Shown here one piece after another: positions 1-10,383 of a stretch of 27,355 bases of DNA (position 1 is the first letter of the stretch; every line of letters starts with the position of its first letter). The DNA lies in the NCBI GenBank assembly GCA_014904985.1, contig MU129159.1, positions 45,512 to 72,866 of the forward strand, given 5' to 3'. The DNA comes from Hydnum rufescens UP504 (taxonomy: Eukaryota; Basidiomycota; Agaricomycetes; Cantharellales; Hydnaceae). A model generated the notes under the pieces. The model saw nothing but the letters and a program-made list of their open reading frames with translations. It was not told where the DNA came from and searched no databases. The translations under genes were made by a program, and so were the position numbers.

Positions 1-357
1 AGGGAATAGGTACAGTGGGGCTAACCTGTAGTCCAGAGTAGAAGCAGAAATCCTGAGAGACCAAAGCTGAGTCTCTGGATGTCGCCCCAGACTACTTATA
101 CATAGTTCCTATACTACGGGGGATTGATTGCTTAATGAGAGGTGGTTACAGGGGGGCAGGCACAAGAGGGGGAGCGGGCAGGGATGGGAAAGTGGAGGGA
201 ACAGGGACAGGGCCAGGGGTAAGTGTGTGGGAACTGGAAGTAAAGGAAATGAGGAAATGAAGGGGAAATGAAACAGAGGCAGGGACAAATTGGAAACAGG
301 CCAGAACCAAACTGGAAACAAAACTGGAATGAACTGGGAAACAGACGAACTCTGACA
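1..357 (-). mobile_element. Partial LTR of gypsy element A (left copy)
   Basis: This segment aligns along its length with 21522-21879, the 3' part of a complete 614-bp LTR. It ends in CTGACA, the inverse of the TGTCAG that opens the full copy. The window edge cuts off the rest. Compared with the right copy it has lost many CpG sites to TpG or CpA (for example CCAGAG for CCGGAG and ACTGGAAAC for ACCGGAAAC), so it is the older or more methylated copy. The element reads on the minus strand, because a polypurine tract abuts this LTR. Confidence 0.85.
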
Positions 358-373
358 TTACCCCCCTCTTAAG
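358..373 (-). other. Polypurine tract of element A
   Basis: Read on the minus strand this is CTTAAGAGGGGGGTAA, directly next to the LTR end. That is where the plus-strand primer of a Ty3/gypsy element sits. It fixes the element as minus-strand and the neighbouring LTR as its 3' LTR. The same tract occurs at 21880-21895. Confidence 0.75.
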
Positions 374-429
374 CCTGATTGTCCTGAGCAGGCTGGAAGG
401 ATTGATCCACGGAAACATCTGGAGGTTTT

Positions 430-1348
430 GTGCCATGTAACATGTCAGGCAATAATCGGTCTCCATTCAAAGAAGCCTGTCTCTGCTGTGAAGAGGCTGC
501 GCAGGCATTAAAGGAGGCACAGGAGGAGGAGGCCAGGCTCGTGGAGGAGGAGCAGAAGAAGGAGGAGGCAAAGCAGAAGGCAGCTGAGGTGGTGCATCGT
601 AAGGCAGCTGCGGAGGCCAAGGTGGCCGCAGAGGCTAAGGCTGCTGTGGAGGCTAAGGCTACTGCAGAGGCTACTGCCAGGAGGGTCTGTGAGGACTCTG
701 CGAACCAGCTGTGAGTTTGTGTCCTGTTGAAGTTTCACTTACTTTGTAACAATATCCTTTAGGTCCACCATGTGCATCTGCTGTATTCAGCACCAGATCT
801 CCTGTGTCCCCCAGGACAAGCCAGGAGCACGAGCATGCTGGCTGTGCTTCATGGCTAAAGTTTGATGCATGCTGGGTGATGAAGGGGCATCTGGAGTTGA
901 GCCATTGACAGGTCGGGGCTGTGCTCATGCTCCTGCAGGGGACATCCAGCTCTGCCTGGCAGTAGCTGTGGAGCAAAGCGAGCTTGCGCACAAATGGTCA
1001 GCCGAGGCATTGGAGAAGCAGGCTTGGGCCGCGGAGGATATGGTGTTGTCAGTGGGGGAGATGCAAGACTCCCTTCAGGCCATCACCCGGCACTTGGTCC
1101 CTTGCCAGGTGGTTTCTCGTCCTTTGGTCCCAAGTCCAGAATGGGTGGGGATCAGGTCTGGAATGGTCCAGCTGGCTTTGGGTGGGGGTCCATCATCTGG
1201 ACGCAGGGTCAAGTGTCAGCATACGGAGGAGCCCATCGTCATAATGGAAAGCGAAGGTGGTAATGACGATGATGATGACAAGGACAATGACATGGACAAC
1301 GACAAGGGCGAGGAAGACAATGATGATGAGGATGAGGGTGATGAGTAG
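430..1348 (+). pseudogene. Antisense accessory gene of gypsy element A, left copy
   Basis: This two-exon gene lies opposite to the element's pol, between the chromodomain end and the polypurine tract. Exon 1 (430-710) encodes an Ala/Glu/Lys-rich coiled coil. A 52-nt intron (711-762, GTGAGT to TTTAG) leads to exon 2, with a Cys-rich block (CIC C, then C, CWLC) and an acidic tail of Asp/Glu runs ending at 1348. The right copy (21931-22602) shares both exons and the intron. Damage here: the upstream ATG of the right copy is ACG, and TGA stands at 863-865 where the right copy has CGA (Arg). Cysteine spacing in the right copy (CxxC-x6-C-x11-CxxC-x5-C) suggests metal binding. The function is unknown. 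Confidence 0.65.
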
Positions 1349-1423
1349 CCCGAGTTGTTGTTCTGCCCTTCTCTCCCCCTTTTTGTTTTTTCCTTGTTGT
1401 AAATACATTATTCCTCGAATCCG

Positions 1424-2137
1424 TCAATGCATCAACCAGTCCAGGAGGTCTGTTGGAGATTCTGTAAGGAACTGGGTGGTCCTGAATGGTATGGACACAA
1501 ACTCCAAGGCATTAATGCATCTCGGGGCCTCCAGATGAGTCTGGTGGAATTCCTGAATGGCCTCTGGGGTGTTTTCCAGGTTGGCTTCAGGGACCCACTC
1601 ATTGTTGGAAGCTGGGTACCCCTTCCACTTCACTAGGGACTGGAGTTTCCAGCGGAAATACCTGGAATTCTTGATTCACTCAACTTCATACTCCTCTTCA
1701 CCTCCTCATAAGATTGGAGGTGGTGGGGGGTGAGCTGTGTGCTCTGCAATCAGGTCTGGTCAGAAGGGGTGGAGTTTGGACACATGGAACACTGGGTGGA
1801 TATGCATGGAGGCAGGGAGTTTGAGACAGATGGCAGAGCGGGAGATGACTTTATCAACCTTATAGGGCCCAAGCCATTTGTCGGAGAGTTTTTTGGTGGG
1901 GTGGTTGGTGGAGATGTCGCATGCATCTAGCCAAACCTGGTCACCAATTGTGTATTCCAGAGCATCCATGCGGTGGGCATCATAGAAGCATACCATGTCT
2001 TCTGCAGCCTTCCGTAAGGCAGCCTGGGCTTCATCCGTAGCTTTCTGCATCTGAGTGATGAAGTCCAAGGTGGCTTCAATCATCCCAGCATGGACTGGTT
2101 TGGTGCCAAGGCAGGGGTCCTGTCTGGAGTCCAGCCG
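1424..2137 (-). pseudogene. Gypsy pol 3' end: integrase tail and chromodomain
   Basis: On the minus strand, 2137-1760 gives an integrase C-terminal region with a GPY/F-type segment (KWLGPYKV) followed by HPVFHVSKLHPF. After a linker, 1633-1424 gives a chromodomain core (LVKWKGYPASNNEW...W.PEANL). These are the last parts of a chromovirus-type Ty3/gypsy polyprotein, where the chromodomain guides integration to chromatin. Three in-frame TGA codons in the linker fall where Arg (CGA) would fit. The frame stays open to 2137, where LTR-like sequence of element B starts, so B interrupts this element. The rest of pol is not in the window. Confidence 0.85.
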
Positions 2138-3560
2138 GTGTGGAAGATAAAAACATCCAGTATCAGAAAATGCGAAATCACACCACTTCCAGCCATTGGA
2201 GGATCACATGACCAATTACGAAATTAATTACGGCTACGCACGGAAATTGAATTCGTTCTATAACTCCGTCAGTTTTGATCAGAGAGGTACGCCCATATAA
2301 CACTTAGAAAGCTACGATTCACACCTTTCGAACGGTACCAAACACAAGTCGAACGGACCAGAACTGCACTCTCCAGGCCAATTTTACTACCAAAATCCGG
2401 AATTTCCAGTAAAAAACGAATTTCTCCGTTAGTTCGCATTCAATCCTCTCGGAACAACCGCGCCTAGAAAGATATAAAAAATCTGCATCCGACGGTACCG
2501 AGCACGTGAAGAACAGATAAAAACTGAACTCTACAGAGCAATATTACTATCAGAATCAACACCCATCAGTAAAAAACGAATTTCTCTGTCAGTTTACACC
2601 GGATCTTCTCGGAACCACTGCGCCCAGAAAGCTGTGAAAAATCCGCATCTAATTATACCAAGAACGTCTATTACGGATGCAAACTGCTGTTTCTGCATCA
2701 AATCCCATCCCATGCACTTGTCCCCATTATCAACCAACAACAAAACACCTTAACCACTGGACTATGCTCAAATTAATCTCCAAAACCCGGAGATATCCTT
2801 TCATTTTGCCTCCAGAATGCTCCACATGGTCAGTGACCACATGCTCCAAGCATTCACATGCTCAGCGCAAGATCGTGGTGAAGTATGATGTCGATATTCA
2901 CCCCTCGTATCGCTATAACTCTGTGTTCTCATACTGAATTGAATGTGAGGTCAAATTCACTGTGGAATGGCTCTCGCCACCTCAGATGTGCCTATTTCTT
3001 GTTCAAAAGTGTGGTCTCTGTGATGCAGCTGGCCTGACGCTATGACCGCATTGCATTACATTACCATTGCATCTTTTTCTTGTGTATTTTACCTGTTTTA
3101 TGATATCGTGCAACCATACTCCCTGGTGAACGTACACCTGACAGGGTTCTACTCGCTTATGGTGACTGGGTAATATCTTGGGTTGAAGAAACACAGGCTC
3201 ACTCTCTTCTCTCAGAGAGAGATAAAAGAAGTGCTGGCCGAGCCTACGGAATTTCACCACTGTACTCTGCGCCACTACAAACTACTCTCTCTGGAAATCC
3301 GGTGTTTACTGTCAACGGATGTGAACTATTGTCTCGCTGTGCCTCGTAAAGATACAATCCAAAACCGTATCTATAAGCTCCATTGGAGCTAAGTCATGTG
3401 TTCCGGCTGCAGCTACCGGTTTGTTGAGGACAAGGCCAATCTCGGCCTATGTCCATTCTACGCTATAATCTACTGTAATCCAAGATATGTCGCTGGATAC
3501 TGCTTGGAGCGTCTAGAATGTCATGCGGAACATCCAAGAAATAATAACATTTATACATGG
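2138..3560 (+). repeat. 5' direct repeat (candidate LTR) of element B
   Basis: It opens with TGTGGAAGAT at the point where the integrase/chromodomain fragment is cut. The first 735 bp nearly match 17648-18376. After about 2870 the match drops to scattered similarity but remains traceable to about 3545 (shared CTCTGGAAATC, ACTGTCAAC, TATAAGC, GGAGCTAAGTCATGTG/TTC, ACATCCAAG). A TATA-like GAGATAAAAG lies near 3220. The 3' limit is soft. Confidence 0.6.
2245..2660 (+). repeat. Three degenerate tandem units inside the LTR
   Basis: Units of about 160-168 bp begin near 2251, 2419 and 2579. Each opens with AATTY-type sequence then CTCCGTCAG/CTCCGTTAG/CTCTGTCAG. Each continues through TCTCGGAAC or similar, a CCTAGAAAG/TTAGAAAGC block, a GTACC.A.CAC block and a TTACTA block ending in CCAGTAAAAAACG or CATCAGTAAAAAACG. 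The same units occur in the 3' copy at 17755-18170. Confidence 0.6.
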
Positions 3561-4561
3561 AAATACTGGTCTATACGAAGTTAGTGTCGAAGAATAAAAA
3601 GGTGTATATGATTTGTAAACCGATGATACTATACTCAATAGAACTGAATTATACAAGTCCCGATCGAAGTGCATGATCGGACAAATGTCATTCTGATACT
3701 AATTTTCCCACGACTCACGTTATACTCCGTGCCAGCATTTCTCTGCACCTAGGAGAACTGTTCAAACAACATTGGGACATGATATCGCTACAAATTATCG
3801 CGAGTATCACGGGACCTACCTAGCAATCGCCCCGGATCGGGTGAGTTGGAGAGCAGCGTATAGAGACTGCTTTCCACTCAGCCATGATACCTGCATTTAG
3901 ACATCTATCCGCTTTAGGTGGACGGTCGTTGTTCCTAATCAAAACCAAAGTGATAATAAAAGCCTTATTCCACGCAGAAGAGATACCTATGTACTCCGAG
4001 TGTATACACACAATATTCTGTAATATGCATTCTTGTCCGCACGTTCGTCTCCTGTCGTTGCGAGCCAGCGAGCAGAGCCTTGGGATGGGGGCGCAAAATA
4101 TCTCTCTCTATTTCCTCTCTCTCATCTTGAGCTACAGCTAGGTCCATATGTTTGTTTCGTTGTGGACGCTTGAAACGCATATTCTGCAGTTCCACGTCTG
4201 GCATGAGTGTGCTGTCTCAGCTCATTGAGGTCGGCAAGCAGCGCACGCAAAGCGCACAAATAATAACAGAACTAAGATGGGTTCTAGCCATGGACAGTCT
4301 TCCTCATCTATGCCAGATTACTCCTTCTCTCGTCTAGTACCCATGATTTGTTAGATTTTTATGACCCTCGGCGCCACTTCATTGGGAGCATCCCAATACC
4401 ATGCCTTAACTTGTTAATATGACACATTCTGGCCTCCACTTACACGTGGGGGTCAGTTAGTAACTTCCTCACTGTAATCGAGTCTATAATCTTACCATCT
4501 CTCTCCAGAATACAGACATTCCATCGCGGAATTATCGCGAAACTCCGCGGAACTAACTCGT
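3561..4561. other. Leader region of element B without a gene
   Basis: Only short ORFs without recognisable motifs occur here. It lies between the 5' repeat and gag, where a retrotransposon leader and primer binding site belong, but I could not pick out a tRNA-complementary site with confidence. Confidence 0.4.
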
Positions 4562-5834
4562 GTGGACAAACAGTCTCCCAGACCGCAGATAACAATGGCC
4601 AGAAGTAGCAAATCCACGAGCTATGCCTTGCCTACTGGTAGAGATGCTCCGCATTTTAAGGGAAAACGTCTTGACAACTTCCTCCTTGACTACGAAGCTT
4701 GCTGCGATGATGCCCTCTACAATGACCACAAGAAGTGCAAGAACATTATACGATTTTGCAGCAACAAAGAAGCTGAACTTCTCAAGAATCTCCCAGAAGT
4801 TAAGAACCCAACAACCTTTGAAGCCCTGGCTACACGTCTCAGGAAACTTTATGGACAGACAGACAGCGACAACGATACACTCGAGAGCGACTAGCAGACT
4901 TCTGCCAACAGAAGAGAACGATTGTCAACGAGGCAGACCTGGACGAATACTATCGCGAATTTATCACTCAAGTGCAGTGTCTTGATGAAAAGAAAGTCCT
5001 AGCCGAGCAAGACCGAGATGACCTTTTCTGGCAAGGGATTCCATGACGTCTCCAGAAGATCGTACTCCCATTGTTTCGCTATGTCCCAGGATTCGATGAC
5101 ACAAAACCTTTGGACTGCACAACAGCCTATGACACTATGAAGACCATACTCAAAGAGGATCTCTATTACAACTTCAGACATCTCAACAAGGATAGACCAC
5201 GAACCACAACAAAGGTCCAAGAAGTCTAAACCTAGGATCAGTTATTACAAATCACGCGGCAGATATAGCGACTCCTCAGACGAATCAGAAGCCTCAGAAA
5301 GTGCAGAGGAAGACAGCAGCTCTGATAGCGAAAGTGAAGAAGAACCAGTGGCCATATCACCTTCTTCCATTAAAAAGTCTCCACCAAATCGAAGCCTATA
5401 GTCATCCCATCACTTCGCAATGTGACAGAACAAATCAGCGACCTCACACAATCCTTTAACGAGATGAAAATCTACATGGCACAGTCACAGCAGAATGGGC
5501 AAGCTCCTAGTCCTTATATGCAACCACCCATCCAGAAACGCGGATACAAGGAAGTCCAGCTACCTATCCAAACAATCAGCCACTCGGACCTAATCGTACC
5601 CAAGGTCCCAACATGTCTGCTGGTGCAACTCTCTGTTGGTTCTGTGACAAGACTGGAGCACATAATGTTGGAATGAAGAACTGCCCAGATGCTCAGGCTA
5701 TGGTTCGACAAGGCATCATCAAGTACTCTATCGAAGGAAGGCTTGTGAAGATGGATGACACCCAATTGCCACGAAGGAATAGCAGGAAAGGGAGGAATCA
5801 AACAAGCCATCGTGGACGACATCAAATGGATTAG
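4562..5834 (+). pseudogene. Gag of element B (frameshifted)
   Basis: The start region has the form of basidiomycete gypsy gag (APHFKGKRLDNFLLDYE, then a helical capsid-like region ending in LRKLYGQ). The frame then breaks near 4885 and continues in another frame to 5227 with one TGA at 5044. It returns to the first frame for a Ser/Glu/Asp-rich stretch (5216-5398), then moves again to a segment with QISDLTQSFNEM. At 5613-5834 lies a zinc knuckle (CWFC, GAHN, C) followed by CPDAQAMVRQG, as in Ty3/gypsy nucleocapsids that bind RNA. At least three frameshifts are present, so it is not functional. TGA at 5044 sits where CGA would give Arg-Arg. Confidence 0.8.
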
Positions 5835-7250
5835 AGAGGAATCTCCTCATCAACGAAACCACTGGAGCAATCAGTATTGTCGACAAAAATGGACGCTCTC
5901 CCTTCACAACACACTCATATGCGATAGCAGCAGGCCCCTTTATATCTGCGCCAGCTGCCAAGACGAACAAACCCTGATTATCGTCATAACCCAATGGGAG
6001 ATAGAACCAATCAACGTCCTAAAAATCGAATGTATGTTGATGTGCCTCCATGCGGTCCAACACAAGACAAACCTCCAGTTAACCAGCCAGACTCATTATC
6101 AATGAACCCAGAACCAGTGCAACCAGCTCCAGAAAATCCTCTGCATGACCAAGTTATCCACCTGGAATACTGCCTTCCTCAGTTCTGAATGAACCTGCTG
6201 CAGAAAACCTGCTCGTCAAAGACCTCATCCTTCTCAAACCAATCCCCAAGAAGAAATGATAGACATCGAAATAGCTCAACCAGAAAAACGAATTCCCAAG
6301 AATCCTCCAACATATCATTTTACCACTGACTTTCAGGATGCCTGTGAAGACAAGGAGATAGCAAAGAAGGTGCTAAACCAAACAGTCAAAATAACTCTTG
6401 GAGACTTCCTTGGAACAGCCCATGGACCTGCCAAAATACTTGCAGCTGGACTAAAACTCAAACGCGAATATAATCCTAAACATCGAGAGCCACTCACAGT
6501 CAATCATGCTACTCTAAAACCGCATTTTCCCATGATGGAAGCCTCTGACTATGACTCTGATGATGAAGCAGAATTGGAGGACTACTACGATCTTATGATG
6601 ACCAAAGACCTTGATGAAGAGCCATATCCACAACAATCACAAAATCATCATCTGAGCACAAGTAAATCTCATAGGAGTCCTTGGACCAAACCCCTTATTT
6701 GCTATGGACACAGGAAAGATTGCAGCCAAGGCCACAGGCAAAACGGAACTAAAGACGTTGTACTCATGATCGACACTGGATCCGAATTAAACCTCATCTC
6801 TCAGGAAGTTCAGCAGAGGTTAAACATCCCAATAGACTACGATGGACAAAACTGGTCATTGCAAGGAATCAACAGTGGACCTGAACCCCCTAGTTGGATG
6901 CTGTCGAAATGTCCCAATTCGAAATAGGAGGGATACAATTCGATCATCACTTCTTTGTCAAAAAGGGAAGCTTCGAAGGCACATGATATACTCCTTGGAC
7001 AACCCTGGCTGGTAGGAGTTGGTGCCCAAATCAAATATGAAGGAGCTACGAATGGAATCCATGGAATGGACATTCAAGTCTATGAAAAAGGGAACCCATC
7101 AGGATCATCAGTCTCTCTCCATGCCCTTATGAATGAATCCAGAGAACAGGATAAACTCGTTCTTGCATATGCACGATATGTACCCGAAAGTAGAATATGG
7201 CTCATCACCTCCGATACAATGAAAGTTCCATCGGTTAAGAGTAGTTGCAA
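5835..7250 (+). pseudogene. Gag-pol linker and aspartic protease of element B
   Basis: After a Pro/Gln-rich linker in mixed frames, 6256-6927 is an open frame. It has the PTYHFTTDFQDACEDKEI type segment that precedes protease in basidiomycete gypsy elements, an acidic stretch, and then the protease active site LMIDTGSELNLIS near residues 173-185. The frame breaks at about 6890. The C-terminal protease motif HDILLGQPWLVGVGAQIKY appears in another frame from 6955. The enzyme would cleave the polyprotein. Homology fades before 7260, where an unrelated inverted block begins. Confidence 0.85.
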
Positions 7251-7259
7251 TAGTCGATG

Positions 7260-10200
7260 AGTACTTATCCTGAAATGTTTAATGAAATGTACCACTAAAT
7301 GGTGTATTATATAGTTGATACGTAACTGCGTCCCAAAACCCACTGGTTTTTACATACCGCGTTGCTCATGTTTTTGAGGTTGTAGTGGGAGTTTTTAGAT
7401 AGAATGATATCAGTGCGTGATTGTGATCTTCCTATACGATATGATGATCGATGCACTATCTTGACCTAGAATATCAGTCATTTTAGATGGTATGAGTTGC
7501 CATTTTTTTTGCCATGTGTTTGAGGCAGAGAGGTTGATCGCATAGTCTCTTATATGACTCCGTTCACGTGCCACAAGGATTTGTTCAGCTATATTTATGC
7601 AGGTGATGTCCTTTTCTTTATTGTGTTGCCTGGCATCATAATATTTTGGGATGAGATGGAAGGGCATGATTTGCATTGTTGTATCACTTTTCATGGAACG
7701 TGTGGATATTAGATCTCTGTGAGTGCAGCATTCAGGAAATGCGTTGGGGGATTAACCTTTTTGTGTTCTGGGTAGGGTTGATTACGGGAAACAAGATTAG
7801 GGAGAAACCTCGATGTGCCTAATAGTCTGTCGATTATAGAGGAGGTGATTTCGCTAATTAGATTTGCCATGGTCAGTCCAGAGAAGTGCAAGAGACAAAG
7901 TATACATAATCTGTAGTTGATATGGGCAGCCAAGAATATTCCAATACGCAATAGGGAGCTTAGGCTCGAGATAATAGCGAGTATTCTTCTCATCTTGCCC
8001 TTACACAGTAATCTGTCCATTGAGTATTCAGCCTGCTGCAGTGTTCCTCCTCCCGCATATCTCCGCCAGTCTTGAAAGACTTGGTCCGAGAGACTTGTAC
8101 CTAGTTGAGGAGGCTTGGCCAAATACAGAACTGATCATAATTAGGTCATAAATTGGGTGGAGATTCAATGATAATCTGCCATTGTTTCACGATCTCTTTC
8201 GAAGAAGTGATCGCGACTTTGCTGCTGTTAATGAAGGAGATAATGCCTCTCAAGATCTAGGGAAAGGGCGCAGGTCTATGCATTCGTGGACGGATACTTG
8301 ATCGTAGGAATCTTATACAAGTAGGAGATTACTGGATGGGGAGTTCCCAGTCTTAGTTGTTGGTATGTTCTCAGGGAACTAGTCCTCTAGCATGGTGCTG
8401 ATGGGTGTAACTGTGCTCTCTCTCCCATGTCATAGCGCACCACGCTATTGATTTCTCACACTCTCAAGATATTAGATCTGAGATGTTGTGCAGCTGGACG
8501 CTACAAAACATCGTGGTCATCTTCTTATCTTGGTTGTCAAATTTGTATTACTCGCATTTGGTTGTTTTTTGACAAATAAAACATTCTTTTTTAGAGTCGT
8601 GTGTGTATGGGAGAGGATTTTATTGGAAGTGCTTTATGCATGGATTTAGACCAGTCTAGATTTGGGGGACCAGTATGGTTGTCGAGAGCCTTAAAGGAGG
8701 CATTTGAATCGTCATCTGATTTACAAGGTTCCGCCGTAACGTTGGGGTTTCATGTATTCTAGGTTCAAGGACTCAGGATTGCGACAAACATCATTGATTG
8801 TTTTTGAATTATGTCAGAGCTTTTGGATGGGTACAGTCTGTTGGTCTTATTTGTTTATATTGTGCAGAGGTCTCTATATTGCGGTATTTGGTGGAGTCTA
8901 CCTATAGGATTATGAGTTGTGGGTCAGTTAAGAGATATTAGTATGAACTCACGACGACTTGTGATATCTACTTTTTGGGTTTCCTTGTTACGAACGCTTA
9001 CATCAGATATTGCTGTCTTTCCCTCTTTGTATGTGAGTCTCATCTGTTCTAATACTTTCTCTCTATTTGATTGCATATATGATTTGATTCTATTTTTTTT
9101 TTTTTTTTTTGGAAAAGCATAGCTACATTCACACATGATCAGAGCGTATGAAGGCCTCGAGGAGTTAGAGAGCCGATCATGCCTTTATAAGGATAAGTAG
9201 TTATAAGATGAGGATAGAAGAGAGGCTTTCAGACTTATGTGAGACGATGAGAAAAACGTAGTACTAAGGATAGAAAGTATTAATTCTCTTGAAAACCTCT
9301 AGAAGAGATTCATGTAAGCGCACATAGTTATATTAGGTGTAGGTTTAACATGGTATGGCTCAGGAGATCAGGTGAGCAATGAGAGAGTGAAAGTCTTTTT
9401 CATTCGGGTAAGAGAGATCGATGGCAATTACTGGGGTGAGCACCATATTTTTTCTTGATATGTTTTGATGGGGCCGATGGCAGTGAGGGAATGGTGGAAA
9501 CATCAGGAATGATAGAGAGCTCGGGAAAGGACTGGTTGGGTCTCCTAACGAGTTTTGTGGGGTACAATGCGAGGTGGGTTGATAGATTTTGGATGATAGG
9601 CTGTGAAGGAGCAGCAGCCCCGTATACCAGATATTGGTCGACGATTTTGTCGGATTTCCTGGGGACAATAATGATATGAGAAAGGAATTGTTTAGGTCTC
9701 AATATGCTCGTTGGAGCATGATTTTGAGTTGGCTCCACCTAATTCGTTGCGGCTTCCTGGGGAACAGGTTGAGTTGTCGTTTTGTAAATAAGTCTTACTG
9801 GAGTTATGGAATTTTTGCCATAGATAGCCACGAATATTTCTTGTAACTACTTCCAGCCTCCCGGGTCATTCTCACATTACTCACTCGGTAGAAGAGAATT
9901 GTCCACCGAGGGTAGATCGAATGTTGTAAGCGACAGCTAGAGGGGAATTTGTGGAATCAGGACTTGGCCTCGCTGAAGAAGGGAGTCATGGATATCAGAT
10001 GACGGAGAATCGGAATAGATATATAAGAATGGGCGTGGTCTCAGAGCTCGCTGGGATAGTCCTCGATCACAATAGTATCGCTCGATAGAATATAGGAACT
10101 CTTGAATATTCTGTATACGTGGAGGTGCCGAGTAGTGTGGTAAGCTATTTAAAGTGGATAAGCACGTAAGCAGCTACCGATCAGATTGATTAGGGCCTTC

Positions 10201-10381
10201 TGATATGCGCGCAGCTATGAGTTGGGGATACTAGCCACTCATCCTCGCATTGCCGGTGTTATGGTAAAAGTCTTTGGTATATGACGTCGCGATATATCAA
10301 TATCTCGAGTGTGGAATGTTTGGCTTTGCCTTGAGCGGGGCACGGGCTTCTCGTTGATGTAGGGTTGCCGAAGAAGAGAGA
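7260..10381 (-). repeat. Inverted, diverged copy of the 14638-16495 segment
   Basis: Read on the minus strand, this block follows the plus strand of 14638-16495 in order. 10381-10310 matches the CTCTTTCGGCAACCCTACAT region at 14648. 9450-9360 matches the GTGCTCACCCCA region at 15260. A T-run (9093-9110) matches the A-run at 15462. 8680-8590 matches CAAATCTAGACTG at 15697 and CTCTAAAAAAGAATGT at 15774. 7400-7330 matches AAAACTCCCACTACAACC at 16405. 7300-7265 matches CATTAAACATT at 16480. Indels and substitutions are many, and no long ORF survives. It sits exactly where reverse transcriptase should be, between protease and RNase H. Confidence 0.8.
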
Positions 10382-10383
10382 GG

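Noticed and set aside
109..738. Minus-strand Pro/Leu/Ser-rich ORFs at 109-738 and 21630-22117
   Set aside because: They are mirror frames of the LTR and of the repetitive coiled-coil exon and carry no motif of their own.
7709..8122. 137-codon minus-strand ORF as a gene
   Set aside because: It lies inside the decayed inverted block, has no recognisable motif and no similar-length counterpart in the other copy.
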